Origin: Rahnella victoriana
Lineage (GTDB): Bacteria; Pseudomonadota; Gammaproteobacteria; Enterobacterales; Enterobacteriaceae
Length of the DNA: 64,000 nucleotides
Reading direction: 5' to 3'
Assembly (NCBI RefSeq): GCF_004330295.1
Contig: NZ_SJOJ01000009.1
Location: forward strand, 62,001 to 126,000
Part shown: positions 1 through 10,062 of the stretch, one piece after another
Layout of the letters: the number at the start of each line of letters is the position of its first letter
Numbering within the stretch: position 1 is the first letter of the stretch
Translations under genes and position numbers: made by a program
The notes under the pieces: generated by a model
Seen by the model: only the letters and a program-made list of their open reading frames with translations
The model's database searches: none
What the model was told of the DNA's origin: nothing

Positions 1-100
1 TTTCCAGCCACGCTTCCAGCGCCGGAATGCCTTTGTCCTGATAAACACCGTTCGACGCGCGGTCCGACACCGATACCAGACCAATTCGTAATGTATCCAT
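1..100 (-). CDS. mog: Molybdopterin adenylyltransferase Mog, N-terminal part
   Basis: Only the first 33 codons are inside the window; the gene runs off the left edge. The N-terminus begins MDTLRIGLVSVSDRASNGVY and continues QDKGIPALEAWLE, which is the conserved start of Mog. Mog adenylylates molybdopterin to MPT-AMP before molybdate insertion by MoeA during molybdenum cofactor synthesis in the cytoplasm. Its position directly downstream of tal on the same strand matches E. coli. The start ATG is at 100. The catalytic region lies outside the window, so intactness cannot be judged. Confidence 0.9.
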   Translation of the reverse strand, partial: MDTLRIGLVSVSDRASNGVYQDKGIPALEAWLE

Positions 101-181
101 GCTATTTCTCCACAGCATTTTTCTTCATTGTCACAGCCCTCAGTATATCGGTAACCGGCCGGTGGTTTTATCGCAGGCACA

Positions 182-209
182 AAAAAAGCGGCTGATTAGC
201 CGCTTTTTG
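182..209 (-). terminator. Rho-independent terminator of tal
   Basis: AAAGCGGCT and AGCCGCTTT form a stem around a short ATT-type loop, flanked by an A-run on one side and a T-run on the other. It lies just past the tal stop codon and is followed by a T-tract on the minus strand. It separates tal from mog. Confidence 0.8.
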
Positions 210-226
210 CTGAAACTGAGTGCTGA

Positions 227-1180
227 TTACAGCAGGTCAGAAATCATTTTTTCCAGTTTGCCCTGATCGACTGCAAACTTACGGATGCCATCCGCCAGTT
301 TGTCGACAGCCATTGGATCCTGGTTGTGCTCCCAGTAGAACTGAGGTTCAGTCAGTGGCGCCGGACGTGGTTTGGTTTCACCGGAGAAGGACAGTTTGCG
401 CTCCAGCGGGCCTTCGCTTTCTGCCAGCTCTTTGAGCAGCGCAGGGGCGATGGTCAGACGGTCACAGCCAGCCAGTTCGATGATTTCGCCGATGTTACGG
501 AAACTTGCACCCATCACGACAGTTTCGTAGCCGTGTTGTTTGTAGTATTCGTAGATTTCAGTCACGGACACAACGCCCGGATCTTCATGCGGTGCGAATT
601 CTTTTTTGTCGCCATTGGCTTTGTACCAGTCGAGGATACGGCCAACGAACGGAGAAATCAGGAACACACCAGCTTCCGCACACGCACGAGCCTGAGCGAA
701 GGAGAACAGCAGGGTCAGGTTACAGTTGATGCCTTCTTTTTCCAGTTTCTCTGCAGCGCGGATGCCCTGCCAGGTAGAAGCCAGTTTGATCAGGATACGG
801 TCGTTGGTGATGCCTGCATCGTTGTAGAGTTTGATCAGGCGTTTAGCTTTCGCCACGCTGGCATCGGTGTCGTAGGACAGACGCGCGTCAACTTCTGTTG
901 AAATACGGCCCGGGACCAGTTTCAGGATTTCCAGACCGATATTTACTGCCAGTTTGTCAGCGGCATCAGTGATCTGCTGGTCATGATCGCTGCTCTGGTC
1001 ACGTGCCCAGGCGATAGCTTCGTCGATCAGTTTACGGTATTCAGGAATTTGCGCAGCGCTGAGGATCAGTGACGGGTTAGTGGTCGCATCCTGCGGCTGG
1101 TACAACTTCATTGCCGCGATATCTCCGGTGTCAGCAACAACCTGAGTCATTTGGCGTAGGGAAGTCAGTTTATCGGTCAT
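227..1180 (-). CDS. talB: Transaldolase (TalB type)
   Basis: This is a 317-residue class I transaldolase of the non-oxidative pentose phosphate pathway, which transfers dihydroxyacetone from sedoheptulose 7-phosphate to glyceraldehyde 3-phosphate. The length equals E. coli TalB. Visible motifs are DATTNPSL near residue 35, the Schiff-base lysine in [10 protein letters not shown] (K132 by equal-length numbering) and [17 protein letters not shown] in the later barrel strands. The start is taken at the [10 protein letters not shown] methionine (1180), as in E. coli; an in-frame ATG five codons upstream is less likely. It is flanked by mog downstream and by the divergent symporter gene upstream, the conserved context. 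The A/B paralogue assignment rests on location and sequence together. Confidence 0.95.
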   Translation of the reverse strand: MTDKLTSLRQMTQVVADTGDIAAMKLYQPQDATTNPSLILSAAQIPEYRKLIDEAIAWARDQSSDHDQQITDAADKLAVNIGLEILKLVPGRISTEVDARLSYDTDASVAKAKRLIKLYNDAGITNDRILIKLASTWQGIRAAEKLEKEGINCNLTLLFSFAQARACAEAGVFLISPFVGRILDWYKANGDKKEFAPHEDPGVVSVTEIYEYYKQHGYETVVMGASFRNIGEIIELAGCDRLTIAPALLKELAESEGPLERKLSFSGETKPRPAPLTEPQFYWEHNQDPMAVDKLADGIRKFAVDQGKLEKMISDLL

Positions 1181-1454
1181 TATGGCATATCTCATCGTTT
1201 GGACGTTTTCGTATAGGCATTTTCATGCCTTGCCTTTGGCTGATGATAACATGCAAAAAGCCAGGCGCAAGGCGCATATCACGGCATGCTCGGCTACGAA
1301 CATCTATGGATTTCTCACCTTCTAAAACACACAAATTCAGCCAAAATGCATATGTTACCGGTTCGATAAAAAAGGTATGTTAGCCCTCCGAAGTGGTCAT
1401 TGCCCTGAAGGAAAACCATAAAAACGATGAAGGGTAATCAACCAAGGATAACTC

Positions 1455-2882
1455 ATGAATGATCTGCTGGATTTTTTCGACACCATTCTCTGGAGTTCGA
1501 TCCTGATTTACCTGCTGTTTGGCACCGGCATTTATCTGACCTTCCGTCTGGGCCTGATTCCGCTACGCCGCTTTGCCCATCTGTTCTCCCTGTCCCATTT
1601 TGCCTCCAACCATGATCCGCGCGGCGTTTCCCCCTGGCGCATTTTGTGTCTGAGTCTGGCTTCGCGCATCGGGACCGGCAACCTGACTGGCGTCGCCATC
1701 GCCATTACGCTCGGCGGGCCGGGCGCCGTCTTCTGGATGTGGGTCATTGGCGTGTTCAGCATGGCGACCGCACTGATAGAAAATACGCTGGCGCAGATTT
1801 ATAAAGGCATCGGGACCCGTGGAAAATTTCGCGGCGGTCCGGCCGATTATATGGAGAAAGGGCTGGGCATGCGCTGGATGGGCGTCCTGTTTTCGCTGCT
1901 GATGGTGCTGTCCTGCGGCTTTATTTTCAGCGCGTTACAGGCCAATTCCATTGCGCAGGCGTCTTTCCATCTGCTGCATGTTCCGGTGCTGACGACCGCC
2001 TTTATTTTAGCCTCGCTGGTCGCCCTGATGATCTTTGGCGGAATACGCGCCATTGTCTGGCTTTCCAGCTGGCTGATCCCGCTGATGGCCTTCGCATTTT
2101 TGCTGCTGGCCCTGTGGGTCATCGGCCATCACATTGGACAGTTGCCCCGCGTTCTGATGCTGGTGTTTAAAAGCGCGTTCGGTCTGCAGGAAGCGGCCTC
2201 CGGCGCGCTGGCATACGGTGTCACACAGGCCATCACTCAGGGCATGCAACGCGGCGCGTTCGCCAGTGAAACCGGGGTGGGTTCCTCACCAAACGCGGCG
2301 GCGATGGCGTCGGTCAGCCATCCGGCGGCCATGGGGTTTAACCAGATGCTGGCCGTGTTTATCGATACCGTGGTGATCTGCACCGCCACCGCGCTGATCG
2401 TACTGACCTCCGGCGTGCTGGATAATCCCGACGCGCCCTCGGGTATCCGGCTCATCCGGGAAGCGATCAGCCCGTCTATGCCCGGCTGGAGCCACATTGT
2501 GCTGGCGGTGCTGGTGTTCTCTTTTGCGTTCACATCCATTGCCGGTAACTATGTGTATGCCGAAAATAATCTCAGCTTCGTGCACCGTGCAGCGCCAGTT
2601 AAGCTGCTGATTTTCCGCCTGCTGGTGATTGCGATGGTGTTCTGCGGCTGTCTGATGGAACTGCAACTGCTGTGGAAACTGGCCGATATTTTCATGGCCC
2701 TGATGGCGATACTCAATCTCACCGCCTTACTGCTGCTGTCGGGCGTCGCGGTCAAGGTGGTGAAAGATTACGATCGCCAGCGGCGCATGGGGAAAACACC
2801 GGTGTTTAATCCCGATCATTACCCTGAATTACGCGGTCAGCTGGATCCGGGTATCTGGGATAAACGCCCTCCTCCGCGCTGA
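1455..2882 (+). CDS. yaaJ: Alanine/glycine:cation symporter (AGCS family), YaaJ-like
   Basis: This 475-residue inner-membrane protein has about ten to eleven hydrophobic segments. It contains AGCS signatures: GTGNLTGVAIAITLGGPGAVFW near residue 75, and QGMQRGAFASETGVGSSPNAAAMA near residues 262-285, which binds the amino acid and Na+ in the family. The expected role is Na+-coupled uptake of alanine or glycine. An AAGGAT ribosome binding site lies about 6 bases upstream of the ATG. Neighbours tal (divergent) and yaaA (downstream) match the E. coli yaaJ locus. Substrate preference cannot be read from sequence alone. Confidence 0.88.
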   Translation: MNDLLDFFDTILWSSILIYLLFGTGIYLTFRLGLIPLRRFAHLFSLSHFASNHDPRGVSPWRILCLSLASRIGTGNLTGVAIAITLGGPGAVFWMWVIGVFSMATALIENTLAQIYKGIGTRGKFRGGPADYMEKGLGMRWMGVLFSLLMVLSCGFIFSALQANSIAQASFHLLHVPVLTTAFILASLVALMIFGGIRAIVWLSSWLIPLMAFAFLLLALWVIGHHIGQLPRVLMLVFKSAFGLQEAASGALAYGVTQAITQGMQRGAFASETGVGSSPNAAAMASVSHPAAMGFNQMLAVFIDTVVICTATALIVLTSGVLDNPDAPSGIRLIREAISPSMPGWSHIVLAVLVFSFAFTSIAGNYVYAENNLSFVHRAAPVKLLIFRLLVIAMVFCGCLMELQLLWKLADIFMALMAILNLTALLLLSGVAVKVVKDYDRQRRMGKTPVFNPDHYPELRGQLDPGIWDKRPPPR

Positions 2883-2995
2883 TTTTCTACGCTTTTACCT
2901 ATTGATATCATGCCTCCATCGTCGTGGCTTTTTTGCTACAGTAGGGCAACTCATCATTCCTGAATGTGAACCGTCACTGACCAACGGACGAGACT

Positions 2996-3769
2996 ATGCT
3001 GACCATTATTTCACCTGCCAAAACGCTCGATTACGAAAGCCCGCTTGCGACAACGCGCTATACCCAACCGGAACTGCTGGATAAATCCAGCCAGCTGATC
3101 ACCGTGGCGCGCAAAATGTCCCCTGCGCAGATCTCTTCACTGATGGGGATCAGCGATAAACTGGCCCATCTCAATGCCGAACGTTTCAATGACTGGCAGC
3201 CGGATTTCACGCCGGAAAATGCCCGTCAGGCGCTGCTGGCCTTTAAAGGCGATGTGTATACCGGTTTGCAGGCAGAAGATTTCAGCGAAAAAGACTTTGA
3301 TTTTGCACAGAAACATCTGCGGATGTTGTCGGGTTTATACGGCCTGCTGCGCCCGCTGGATTTGATGATGCCGTACCGTCTGGAAATGGGTATCCGTCTG
3401 GAAAATCCCCGGGGCGCGAACCTGTATGCCTTCTGGGGCGAGTTACTGACTGACAAACTCAATCAGTTGCTCAGCGAACAAAAAAGCAAAGTGCTGGTGA
3501 ATCTGGCCTCCGATGAATACTTTAAAGCGGTGAAACCGAAACGGCTGGAAGGCGAAATCATTAAGCCGGTGTTCCTCGACGAGAAGAACGGTAAATACAA
3601 AGTCATCAGTTTCTATGCCAAAAAAGCGCGTGGGCTGATGAGCCGCTTTATTATCAAGGAACGCCTCGATAAGCCGAAACAACTTCAGGATTTCAATCTG
3701 GAAGGCTATGCCTTTGACGAATCACGTTCGCAGGGCAATGAGCTGGTGTTTACCCGCCCTGAACGCTGA
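2996..3769 (+). CDS. yaaA: Peroxide stress protein YaaA (DUF328/UPF0246)
   Basis: The 257-residue cytoplasmic protein begins [20 protein letters not shown] and carries the family signatures [33 protein letters not shown] and [12 protein letters not shown]. coli YaaA is 258 residues. In E. coli it belongs to the OxyR regulon, binds DNA and lowers unincorporated iron during peroxide stress; the biochemical activity here is inferred from the family. It sits between yaaJ and the convergent thr operon, as in E. coli apart from the absence of yaaX. I saw no recognisable OxyR box in the 113 bases upstream. Confidence 0.93.
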   Translation: MLTIISPAKTLDYESPLATTRYTQPELLDKSSQLITVARKMSPAQISSLMGISDKLAHLNAERFNDWQPDFTPENARQALLAFKGDVYTGLQAEDFSEKDFDFAQKHLRMLSGLYGLLRPLDLMMPYRLEMGIRLENPRGANLYAFWGELLTDKLNQLLSEQKSKVLVNLASDEYFKAVKPKRLEGEIIKPVFLDEKNGKYKVISFYAKKARGLMSRFIIKERLDKPKQLQDFNLEGYAFDESRSQGNELVFTRPER

Positions 3770-3789
3770 TTTACCCGAACGGCAGGCAT

Positions 3790-3818
3790 AAAAAAGCCCT
3801 CGTGAAGAGGGCTTTTGC
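3790..3818. terminator. Bidirectional terminator between yaaA and thrC
   Basis: AAAAAGCCCTC / GAGGGCTTTT form a strong stem with a GTGAA-type loop. A-tracts and T-tracts on opposite sides let it terminate yaaA on the plus strand and the thr operon on the minus strand. Confidence 0.85.
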
Positions 3819-3835
3819 ATTTCAGCTCACAGCGT

Positions 3836-5125
3836 TTATTCAGGCAGCGCCATCAGGAATGCGCGCATTTCGCTGAAATCAGCCGGCAGGTTGTGCGACA
3901 GCAACGGCAGGTCAGCGCGATCCGCCAGTTCTTTCGGCAAACCGATATCCTGATCCAGAATCGCTTCCACGCTTTCCTTAAATTTCGCCGGATGTGCGGT
4001 GCCGATAAACAGACCGAACTCGCCCGGTTGCAGCTGATCGCGCAGCACGCGGTAGGCGATAGCGGCGTGAGGTTCTGAGATATAACCGATATTCGCCAGC
4101 TCACGCATCGCGTCTTCGGTGGTGTCATCGCTGACCGCGCCGAAGCCCAGATCTTTCAGCTGCCAGGTTTTACGGCGATAGAGTTCTTCCACGCGCGGCC
4201 AGTTGTTTGGCTGGCTGACATCCATCGCGTTCGACAGCGTCGCAACGGTTTTCTTCGGTTCCCACTCGCCGTTTGACAGGAAACGCGGCACCGTGTCATT
4301 GGCGTTGGTCGCTGCGATAAAGCGTTTCACCGGCAGGCCGAGAGATTTCGCCAGCAGACCGGCGGTCAGATCACCGAAGTTACCGCTTGGCACAGAAACC
4401 ACCAGCTGATTGCGCGCTTCCTGCGGCAACTGGGCCACCGCTTCAAAGTAGTAACAAATCTGCGCCAGCAGACGGCTGATGTTGATGGAGTTGGCCGAGT
4501 TCAGCTTCAGCGCATGTTTCAGTTCTTCATCATCAAACGCCTGTTTCACCAGCGCCTGACAGGCATCAAAGTCGCCGTCGATGGCGACAGTATGGATGTT
4601 GCCGCCAAGGGTACAGAACAATTTTTCCTGCAACGGGCTGATTTTGCCGCGCGGATAGAGGATTACCACACGGACATTCTTCAGGCCGTGGAAGGCATGC
4701 GCCACTGCCGCACCGGTATCACCGGACGTTGCGGTCAGAATGGTCACCGGCTCGTCACCTGAAACCTGAGTCAGGATCTGCGCCATGAAGCGGCCGCCGA
4801 AATCTTTAAAGGCCAGGGTCGGGCCGTGGAACAGCTCCAGACAGGCAATGTCTTCTTCTACTTTGGCAACCGGCGCCGGGAAGGCAAACGCATTTTTCAC
4901 GCGCTGATGTAACTCTTCTTCCGGGATCTCATCGCCGATGAAAGCAGAGAGAATACGGCTGCTGCGGGTGACGAAATCCAGTTCCAGCAAGCGGTCGATT
5001 TCAGTCAGTTCAAACTCAGGCAGCTCCAGCGGGAAGAATAAACCCTGCTGTTTTCCAAGACCTTGTTTGACGGCCTGAGCAAAGCTGACCTGCTCGTTGT
5101 GATCCTTCAGGTTGTACAGTTTCAT
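3836..5125 (-). CDS. thrC: Threonine synthase
   Basis: This 429-residue PLP enzyme converts O-phospho-L-homoserine to L-threonine, the last step of threonine synthesis. The PLP lysine is K107 in HGPTLAFKDFGGRF. The cofactor phosphate loop is likely PSGNFGDLTAGL, and the N-terminus MKLYNLKDHNEQVSFAQAV is characteristic. It is the last gene of thrLABC. Its ribosome binding site (GGGAT on the minus strand) lies inside a 13-base sequence that is duplicated across the thrB stop codon, described separately. Confidence 0.97.
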   Translation of the reverse strand: MKLYNLKDHNEQVSFAQAVKQGLGKQQGLFFPLELPEFELTEIDRLLELDFVTRSSRILSAFIGDEIPEEELHQRVKNAFAFPAPVAKVEEDIACLELFHGPTLAFKDFGGRFMAQILTQVSGDEPVTILTATSGDTGAAVAHAFHGLKNVRVVILYPRGKISPLQEKLFCTLGGNIHTVAIDGDFDACQALVKQAFDDEELKHALKLNSANSINISRLLAQICYYFEAVAQLPQEARNQLVVSVPSGNFGDLTAGLLAKSLGLPVKRFIAATNANDTVPRFLSNGEWEPKKTVATLSNAMDVSQPNNWPRVEELYRRKTWQLKDLGFGAVSDDTTEDAMRELANIGYISEPHAAIAYRVLRDQLQPGEFGLFIGTAHPAKFKESVEAILDQDIGLPKELADRADLPLLSHNLPADFSEMRAFLMALPE

Positions 5126-5126
5126 T

Positions 5127-5160
5127 AGTTATCCCAATAAATTATCGAGTTATCCCAATA
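5127..5160 (-). repeat. 13-base direct repeat spanning the thrB end and thrC leader
   Basis: AGTTATCCCAATA occurs at 5127-5139 and again at 5148-5160, a 21-base period. On the coding strand the first copy encodes the last codons and stop of thrB, and the second supplies the GGGAT ribosome binding site of thrC. The layout looks like a small tandem duplication that pushed the two genes apart. Confidence 0.85.
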
Positions 5161-6079
5161 CCCGCGCGCCCGCGGTATCAAGACGACAAATATGAACAAA
5201 GCCTTCGTCATTTTGCAGATAATGCGTCTGCAACCAGTCAGCCATACGTTTCGCTGTCGCGCTGTCGTTACATACTGCAAACAGCGTCGGGCCGGAACCG
5301 GAAATCCCGCACGCCAGTGCACCAATTTCTTCTGCGGCACTGCGCGCCTCGGCAAAGCCCGGCAGCAAACGGGTGCGGTAAGGTTCAGCAATCACATCTT
5401 TCATCAGTTTCGCGGCCAGCGCCGGTTGCTGCGTATGGCAGGCGTGAATAAAGCCTGCCAGATAGCGCCCGTGGCTGATGCAATCCTGACGGCGATATTG
5501 CGCGGGTAAAATAGCGCGCGCTTCCGCGGTGGAGACTTTAATCCCCGGATACGCCATCACCCACAGCCAGTCGTCAAAACAGGGCACGTTCTGGCTGATG
5601 ATATCGTGCTCTTCAAGCATCAGCTGAATGCCGCCCAGGTAGCATGGCGCCACATTGTCGAAATGCACGCTGCCGGAAATACGCCCTTCCAGCTCGCCCA
5701 TCAGCAACAGCATCTGGTTTTCATTCAGCGGCTTACCGCAGAATTCATTCATCGCCATCAGACCGGCGACCACCGAACAGGCGCTGGATCCCAGACCGGA
5801 TCCAATCGGCATGTTTTTTTCCAGCGTCATCGCCACCGGCACTTCCCTGCCGATTTCCTGACAGAAACGCTGCCAGCACTGATAAACGATATTGTCTTCC
5901 ATGCGGTCAGGCAGTTTGGAGACAAACTTGCCTTCGTTTTTCAGACTGAATGCTGTGGCCGCTTCCACGGAAACACAGTCGCCCAGCAGCGTGCCATCCA
6001 CCGGAGACACCGCTGCGCCCAGAACATCGAAGCCGACGCTGACGTTCCCGATTGAAGCCGGGGCATACACCTTAACCAT
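5150..6079 (-). CDS. thrB: Homoserine kinase
   Basis: This 309-residue GHMP-family kinase phosphorylates homoserine to O-phosphohomoserine. The ATP-binding GHMP motif [11 protein letters not shown] is at residues 91-101, the N-terminus [20 protein letters not shown] is conserved, and the C-terminal GHMP motif [11 protein letters not shown] is present. It lies between thrA (1 base away) and thrC (24 bases), consistent with a single transcript. The C-terminus GARVLG is slightly shorter than in E. coli. No key residue appears to be missing. Confidence 0.97.
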   Translation of the reverse strand: MVKVYAPASIGNVSVGFDVLGAAVSPVDGTLLGDCVSVEAATAFSLKNEGKFVSKLPDRMEDNIVYQCWQRFCQEIGREVPVAMTLEKNMPIGSGLGSSACSVVAGLMAMNEFCGKPLNENQMLLLMGELEGRISGSVHFDNVAPCYLGGIQLMLEEHDIISQNVPCFDDWLWVMAYPGIKVSTAEARAILPAQYRRQDCISHGRYLAGFIHACHTQQPALAAKLMKDVIAEPYRTRLLPGFAEARSAAEEIGALACGISGSGPTLFAVCNDSATAKRMADWLQTHYLQNDEGFVHICRLDTAGARVLG

Positions 6080-6080
6080 A

Positions 6081-8540
6081 TTAAACTCCTAACTTCCATG
6101 ACAGCGTTCTCAAAAGATCGGCAAACACACCTGCCGCCGTCACATCATTACCTGCACCGTAGCCACGCAGAACCAACGGCAATGGCTGATAATAGCGGCT
6201 GTAAAACGCCAGCGCATTCTCCCCATTTTTTACTTTATAAAGCGGGTCATTACCATCGACGGCATCGATTTTTACTTTGCACTGACCGTCTTCGATAGCC
6301 CCGACATAACGCAATACTTTTCCTGCGGCGGTCGCCTCTGCCACACGCTGCGCAAATTCAGCATCCAGTTCCGGCAGACGCGCCACAAAATCGTTCACTG
6401 AGCCTTCTGAATTGAAAGACGGCGGCAGAACAGATTCCACATCGATATCGGTCAGTTCCAGTTTGTAACCGGCCTCACGCGCCAGGATCAGCAATTTACG
6501 GGCGACGTCCATACCGGACAGGTCATCACGCGGATCCGGTTCGGTGTAGCCCATCTCCTTCGCCTGCAAGGTGGCGGCAGACAACGACATGCCTTCATCC
6601 AGCTTACCGAAAATGAAGGACAGCGAGCCGGACAGAATACCGGAGAAACGCACCAGTTCATCACCGGCATTCAGCAGGTTTTGCAGGTTCTCAATGACCG
6701 GTAAACCCGCGCCGACGTTGGTGTCGTAGAGGAATTTACGGCGTGAACCATCCGCCGCTTTACGCAGCTGATAGTAATAATTCATGGAGGAAGTGTTGGC
6801 TTTCTTGTTTGGCGTCACGACGTGGAAACCGTCGGCCAGGAAATCGGCGTATTGATCGGCCACTTCCTGACTGGACGTACAGTCAACGATCACCGGGTTC
6901 AGCAGGTGATACTCTTTCACCAGACGGATCAGACGGCCCAGATTCAGCGGCTCTTTGGCGGCACCCAGCTCATCACGCCAGGTTTCCAGCGCAATGCCGT
7001 GCACGTTGGTCAGTAACGCGCGGGAGTTGGCGATACCGCAGACGCGCAGATCGATATGTTTGGTTTTCAGCCACGCCTGCTGACGGCGGATCTGTTCGAT
7101 CAACGCCCCGCCGACACCACCGACGCCAATCAGGAAGACTTCGATCACCTGATCGGTATTGAACAACATCTGGTGGCTGACGCGCACGCCGGTCGTCGCA
7201 TCGTCATTATTGACGACCACGGAAATGGAACGTTCGGAAGAGCCCTGCGCGATCGCCACAATATTGATATTGGCGCGCGCCAGTGCAGAGAAAAATTTCG
7301 CCGAAATGCCGCGCAGTGTGCGCATACCGTCGCCGACCACGGAAATAACGGCCAGCTTCTCCATCACATCCAGCGGCTCCAGCAGGCCGTCTTTCAGCTC
7401 GAGGTAGAACTCGTCTTCCAGCGCTTTACGGGCGCGCTCCAGCTCGCTCTGCGGTACGCAGAAACTGATGCTGTATTCGGAAGAAGACTGGGTGATCAGC
7501 ACCACGGAAATGCCTGAACGGGACATCACCGCGAACACACGCGCCGCCATGCCGATCATCCCTTTCATTCCCGGACCGGAAACGTTGATCATCGCCATGT
7601 TGTTCAGATTAGTGATGCCTTTCACCGGCGTGTTATCGCCGAGGCTTTCGCTGCCAATCAGGGTGCCCGGCGCCTGCGGGTTGGTGGTGTTTTTGATCAG
7701 GCAAGGGATCTGGAACTGAGCAATCGGCAGGATGGTACGCGGGTGAAGGACTTTCGCCCCAAAATACGACAACTCCATCGCTTCCTGATAGGACATCGAT
7801 TTCAGTAAGCGGGCATCCGGCACGGTGCGCGGGTCACAGGTATAAACGCCGTCGACGTCGGTCCAGATCTCGCAACAGTCGGCGCGTAAACAGGCGGCCA
7901 GCACGGCGGCAGAATAGTCGGAACCGTTGCGTCCGAGCACCACCAGTTCCCCCTGCTCGTTACCGGCAGTGAATCCGGCCATCAGCACGATATGATCGGC
8001 AGGAATGGCACTGGCGGCGATGCGGCGGGTGGATTCGTTGATATCTACGGTGGATTCGAGGTAATGCCCCTGCGCGAGCAGTTTTTCCACCGGGTTAATC
8101 ACGGTGACGCCAAAACCTTTGGCACGGAACACCGCTTCCATGATGGCAATAGACAGTTTTTCGCCGCGACAGATGATGGAAGCATTGACGCTGTCCGGGC
8201 ATTGCCCCAGCAGGGTGATGCCATGCATCAGCTGTTTCAGCTGAGCGAACTCATGATCGACGAAGGCTTTCACTTTCGGTAAATCAAAACCGGGCTGGGC
8301 GGCTGCGAGGCCGGTGATCAGCTGACCAAAAATGTTTTCTGCATCACTCATGATGGTCTGAATGTCCTGTCCTGCGACAGTTCGCTCAATCATGGCGACC
8401 AGATAGTTGGTGATTTTGGCAGGCGCGGATAATACCGTCGCGACCTGTCCCTGACGCGCATTGCTTTCCATAATGTCCGCAACCCGCAAGAAGCGTTCTG
8501 CGTTTGCTACCGAGGTCCCGCCAAATTTCAACACTCGCAT
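6081..8540 (-). CDS. thrA: Bifunctional aspartokinase I / homoserine dehydrogenase I
   Basis: This 819-residue fusion catalyses the first and third steps of the threonine branch from aspartate. The N-terminal aspartokinase starts [18 protein letters not shown]. Tandem ACT regulatory domains lie in the middle ([29 protein letters not shown]), giving threonine feedback inhibition in the family. The C-terminal homoserine dehydrogenase (from about residue 465) has the NAD(P) loop [14 protein letters not shown] and the catalytic region [18 protein letters not shown]. The start is placed at MRVLKFGG (8540) because it matches E. coli; an upstream extension would run into the attenuator. It is first of three tightly packed thr genes. 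Confidence 0.97.
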   Translation of the reverse strand: MRVLKFGGTSVANAERFLRVADIMESNARQGQVATVLSAPAKITNYLVAMIERTVAGQDIQTIMSDAENIFGQLITGLAAAQPGFDLPKVKAFVDHEFAQLKQLMHGITLLGQCPDSVNASIICRGEKLSIAIMEAVFRAKGFGVTVINPVEKLLAQGHYLESTVDINESTRRIAASAIPADHIVLMAGFTAGNEQGELVVLGRNGSDYSAAVLAACLRADCCEIWTDVDGVYTCDPRTVPDARLLKSMSYQEAMELSYFGAKVLHPRTILPIAQFQIPCLIKNTTNPQAPGTLIGSESLGDNTPVKGITNLNNMAMINVSGPGMKGMIGMAARVFAVMSRSGISVVLITQSSSEYSISFCVPQSELERARKALEDEFYLELKDGLLEPLDVMEKLAVISVVGDGMRTLRGISAKFFSALARANINIVAIAQGSSERSISVVVNNDDATTGVRVSHQMLFNTDQVIEVFLIGVGGVGGALIEQIRRQQAWLKTKHIDLRVCGIANSRALLTNVHGIALETWRDELGAAKEPLNLGRLIRLVKEYHLLNPVIVDCTSSQEVADQYADFLADGFHVVTPNKKANTSSMNYYYQLRKAADGSRRKFLYDTNVGAGLPVIENLQNLLNAGDELVRFSGILSGSLSFIFGKLDEGMSLSAATLQAKEMGYTEPDPRDDLSGMDVARKLLILAREAGYKLELTDIDVESVLPPSFNSEGSVNDFVARLPELDAEFAQRVAEATAAGKVLRYVGAIEDGQCKVKIDAVDGNDPLYKVKNGENALAFYSRYYQPLPLVLRGYGAGNDVTAAGVFADLLRTLSWKLGV

Positions 8541-8577
8541 TTCTGGTTCTCTCCTGAAGCTCTCGTTAAAAGGTAAA

Positions 8578-8612
8578 AAAAAAGCCCGCACTGGTTAGGT
8601 GCGGGCTTTTTT
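8578..8612 (-). terminator. thr operon attenuator
   Basis: AAAGCCCGCAC (8581-8591) pairs perfectly with GTGCGGGCTTT (8599-8609) around a 7-base loop, followed on the minus strand by a run of T. It lies between the leader peptide stop and thrA, the position of the E. coli thr attenuator. When Thr- and Ile-tRNA are plentiful the leader is translated rapidly and this hairpin ends transcription. Confidence 0.92.
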
Positions 8613-8628
8613 CTTTTTCCTGTACGCG

Positions 8629-8697
8629 TCAGCCCGCCCCGTTACCTGTGGTATCGGTGGTGGTAATAATTGTTGTGTTCAGGCTGATGATTCGCAT
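8629..8697 (-). CDS. thrL: thr operon leader peptide
   Basis: This 22-codon ORF begins MRIISLNTTIITTTDTTG and ends NGAG before TGA. Eleven of the residues are threonine or isoleucine, the amino acids sensed in thr attenuation, and the NGAG ending equals the E. coli leader peptide. The ATG is at 8695-8697, about 50 bases after the predicted -10. The attenuator begins 17 bases past the stop codon. It is too short for routine gene calling. Confidence 0.93.
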   Translation of the reverse strand: MRIISLNTTIITTTDTTGNGAG

Positions 8698-8743
8698 TTT
8701 TATTTTCTGTCTGTCTTTAGGTTTGTACTCTGTCTGCCTCTAT

Positions 8744-8772
8744 TAGCTAAAGCATAAGGCACAATAAGTCAA
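8744..8772 (-). promoter_or_regulatory. thr operon promoter
   Basis: On the minus strand TTGACT (8767-8772) and TAGCTA (8744-8749) are separated by 17 bases. The whole stretch, including the downstream AGACAGAGTACA, resembles the E. coli thr promoter, which as I recall it has TTGACT-N17-TAACCA. Confidence 0.8.
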
Positions 8773-8913
8773 TTTTTTTCTGTTTTCGCCCGGTTTATCA
8801 CGCACAGAATCAAAGGGGTAATGCTCTGCCATCGCAACCCATTCCAGTGGAATCGCCAGGCCTGCGCATCACTCACCGGATATCAAACTGTCGCTGCAAA
8901 GATTCCCCTCACA

Positions 8914-9600
8914 TCATTGGGTCAGCTTTTTTTCGATGTCATGCAGCAAAGTATGCAGCATCGCCGCGTCCCGTTGCTGCAACAGACCCAGGCGCTGATG
9001 CAGCCAGTCGGACAATTTCTGGTCATCTTCTGCCCCGACATTTTCCAGTAAGCGTCCGACCCGCGCACGCAATGCGGACAACTGTCCGGCTTCGGCATTT
9101 TCAGGTTTGGCTGACGTCACCTGGTTAAGCGAAGAGAGCTGATAGCAGAACACCATCACCGCCTGGCCGAGATTGAGTGACGGGTAATCCGCCACCATCG
9201 GCACGCCGGTCAGCACGTCGGCCAGTTCCAGTTCCTCATTGGTCAGCCCGGAATCTTCTCGCCCAAACACCAGCGCCGCATGGTTCACCCAGTGGCTTTT
9301 CTCTTCGAGCTGCACCTGCAGTTCCTGCGGCGTGCAGTAATAGTGAAACTTCGCCCGGCTGCGCGCCGTCGTGGCTACCGTGAAATCGATACCGGCCAGG
9401 GCTTCTGCCAGCGTGTCGAAATGAAGGGCATTTTGCAGGATCTCCTGCGAGCCGTGAGCGACCCAGCCCGCTTCCGGCTTGAGGTGCGCTTCGCTGTCAA
9501 CAATCCGCAAGGAAGCAAAGCCCATGGTTTTCATGGCACGGGCTGCCGCACCGACATTTTCCGGCCGCGCCGGGGAGACTAAAATAATATGAAGTTGCAT
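8914..9600 (-). CDS. lasT: SpoU-type RNA 2'-O-methyltransferase LasT (YjtD)
   Basis: The 228-residue protein belongs to the SPOUT superfamily, TrmJ-like subgroup. The N-terminal motif is ILVSPARPENVGAAARAMKTMGF, with LVFGREDSGLTNEEL and YPSLNLGQAVMV forming the trefoil-knot AdoMet site. E. coli LasT is also 228 residues. The RNA target is not certain, and the family name is based on similarity to TrmJ. It lies between the thr operon and arcA, as in E. coli. Confidence 0.9.
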   Translation of the reverse strand: MQLHIILVSPARPENVGAAARAMKTMGFASLRIVDSEAHLKPEAGWVAHGSQEILQNALHFDTLAEALAGIDFTVATTARSRAKFHYYCTPQELQVQLEEKSHWVNHAALVFGREDSGLTNEELELADVLTGVPMVADYPSLNLGQAVMVFCYQLSSLNQVTSAKPENAEAGQLSALRARVGRLLENVGAEDDQKLSDWLHQRLGLLQQRDAAMLHTLLHDIEKKLTQ

Positions 9601-9970
9601 ATCGCGCCTTTGCAGGGAGAGGGAAGAATTTGTCGCCTGTATTTCAGCGATGAAATTTTATCCTGTTTCAGACCTATTCATCGTTTATATTCTTCACAAG
9701 AACTTAACAGTCTACTGGATATATTCCTTTATTTTATCGGAAAAGCTTAGCCGGCAGGTAAAAAAGCTGCTGGCGCGGTTAAGCACATTTCCTTAAAAAA
9801 TTAGTCATTATTTTTCATATGGATATATAATAATGACCCATACAGATTTTGCATTTATCTTTCGTTTCATGAGGATTTGCTGAATCGTGTACAATAAAGG
9901 CCGAAATGTGACTCAAGCGTGCATTCTTGTAAGTGTTTTTCACTGTTCTGTTACCGTGCTACAATTGAAC

Positions 9971-9984
9971 TTGATATATGTCAA
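9971..9984 (+). promoter_or_regulatory. FNR-type site of the arcA promoter
   Basis: TTGATATATGTCAA matches the FNR consensus TTGAT-N4-ATCAA at 9 of 10 positions. Its centre (9977.5) lies about 42 bases before the start point implied by a -10-like TAATTT at 10008-10013, the spacing of a class II activator. E. coli arcA is FNR-activated from a distal promoter. Confidence 0.6.
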
Positions 9985-10062
9985 CAAACCGTAATTTTGT
10001 TGGGTGGTAATTTCGGCACTCGCTGTTATATTGCTGTTAATAGGGTTAGGATATGCGCCGCT

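Noticed and set aside
3815-4078. Plus-strand ORFs antisense to thrC, thrB, thrA and other genes
   Set aside because: They are shadows of strongly conserved genes on the other strand and lack family features.
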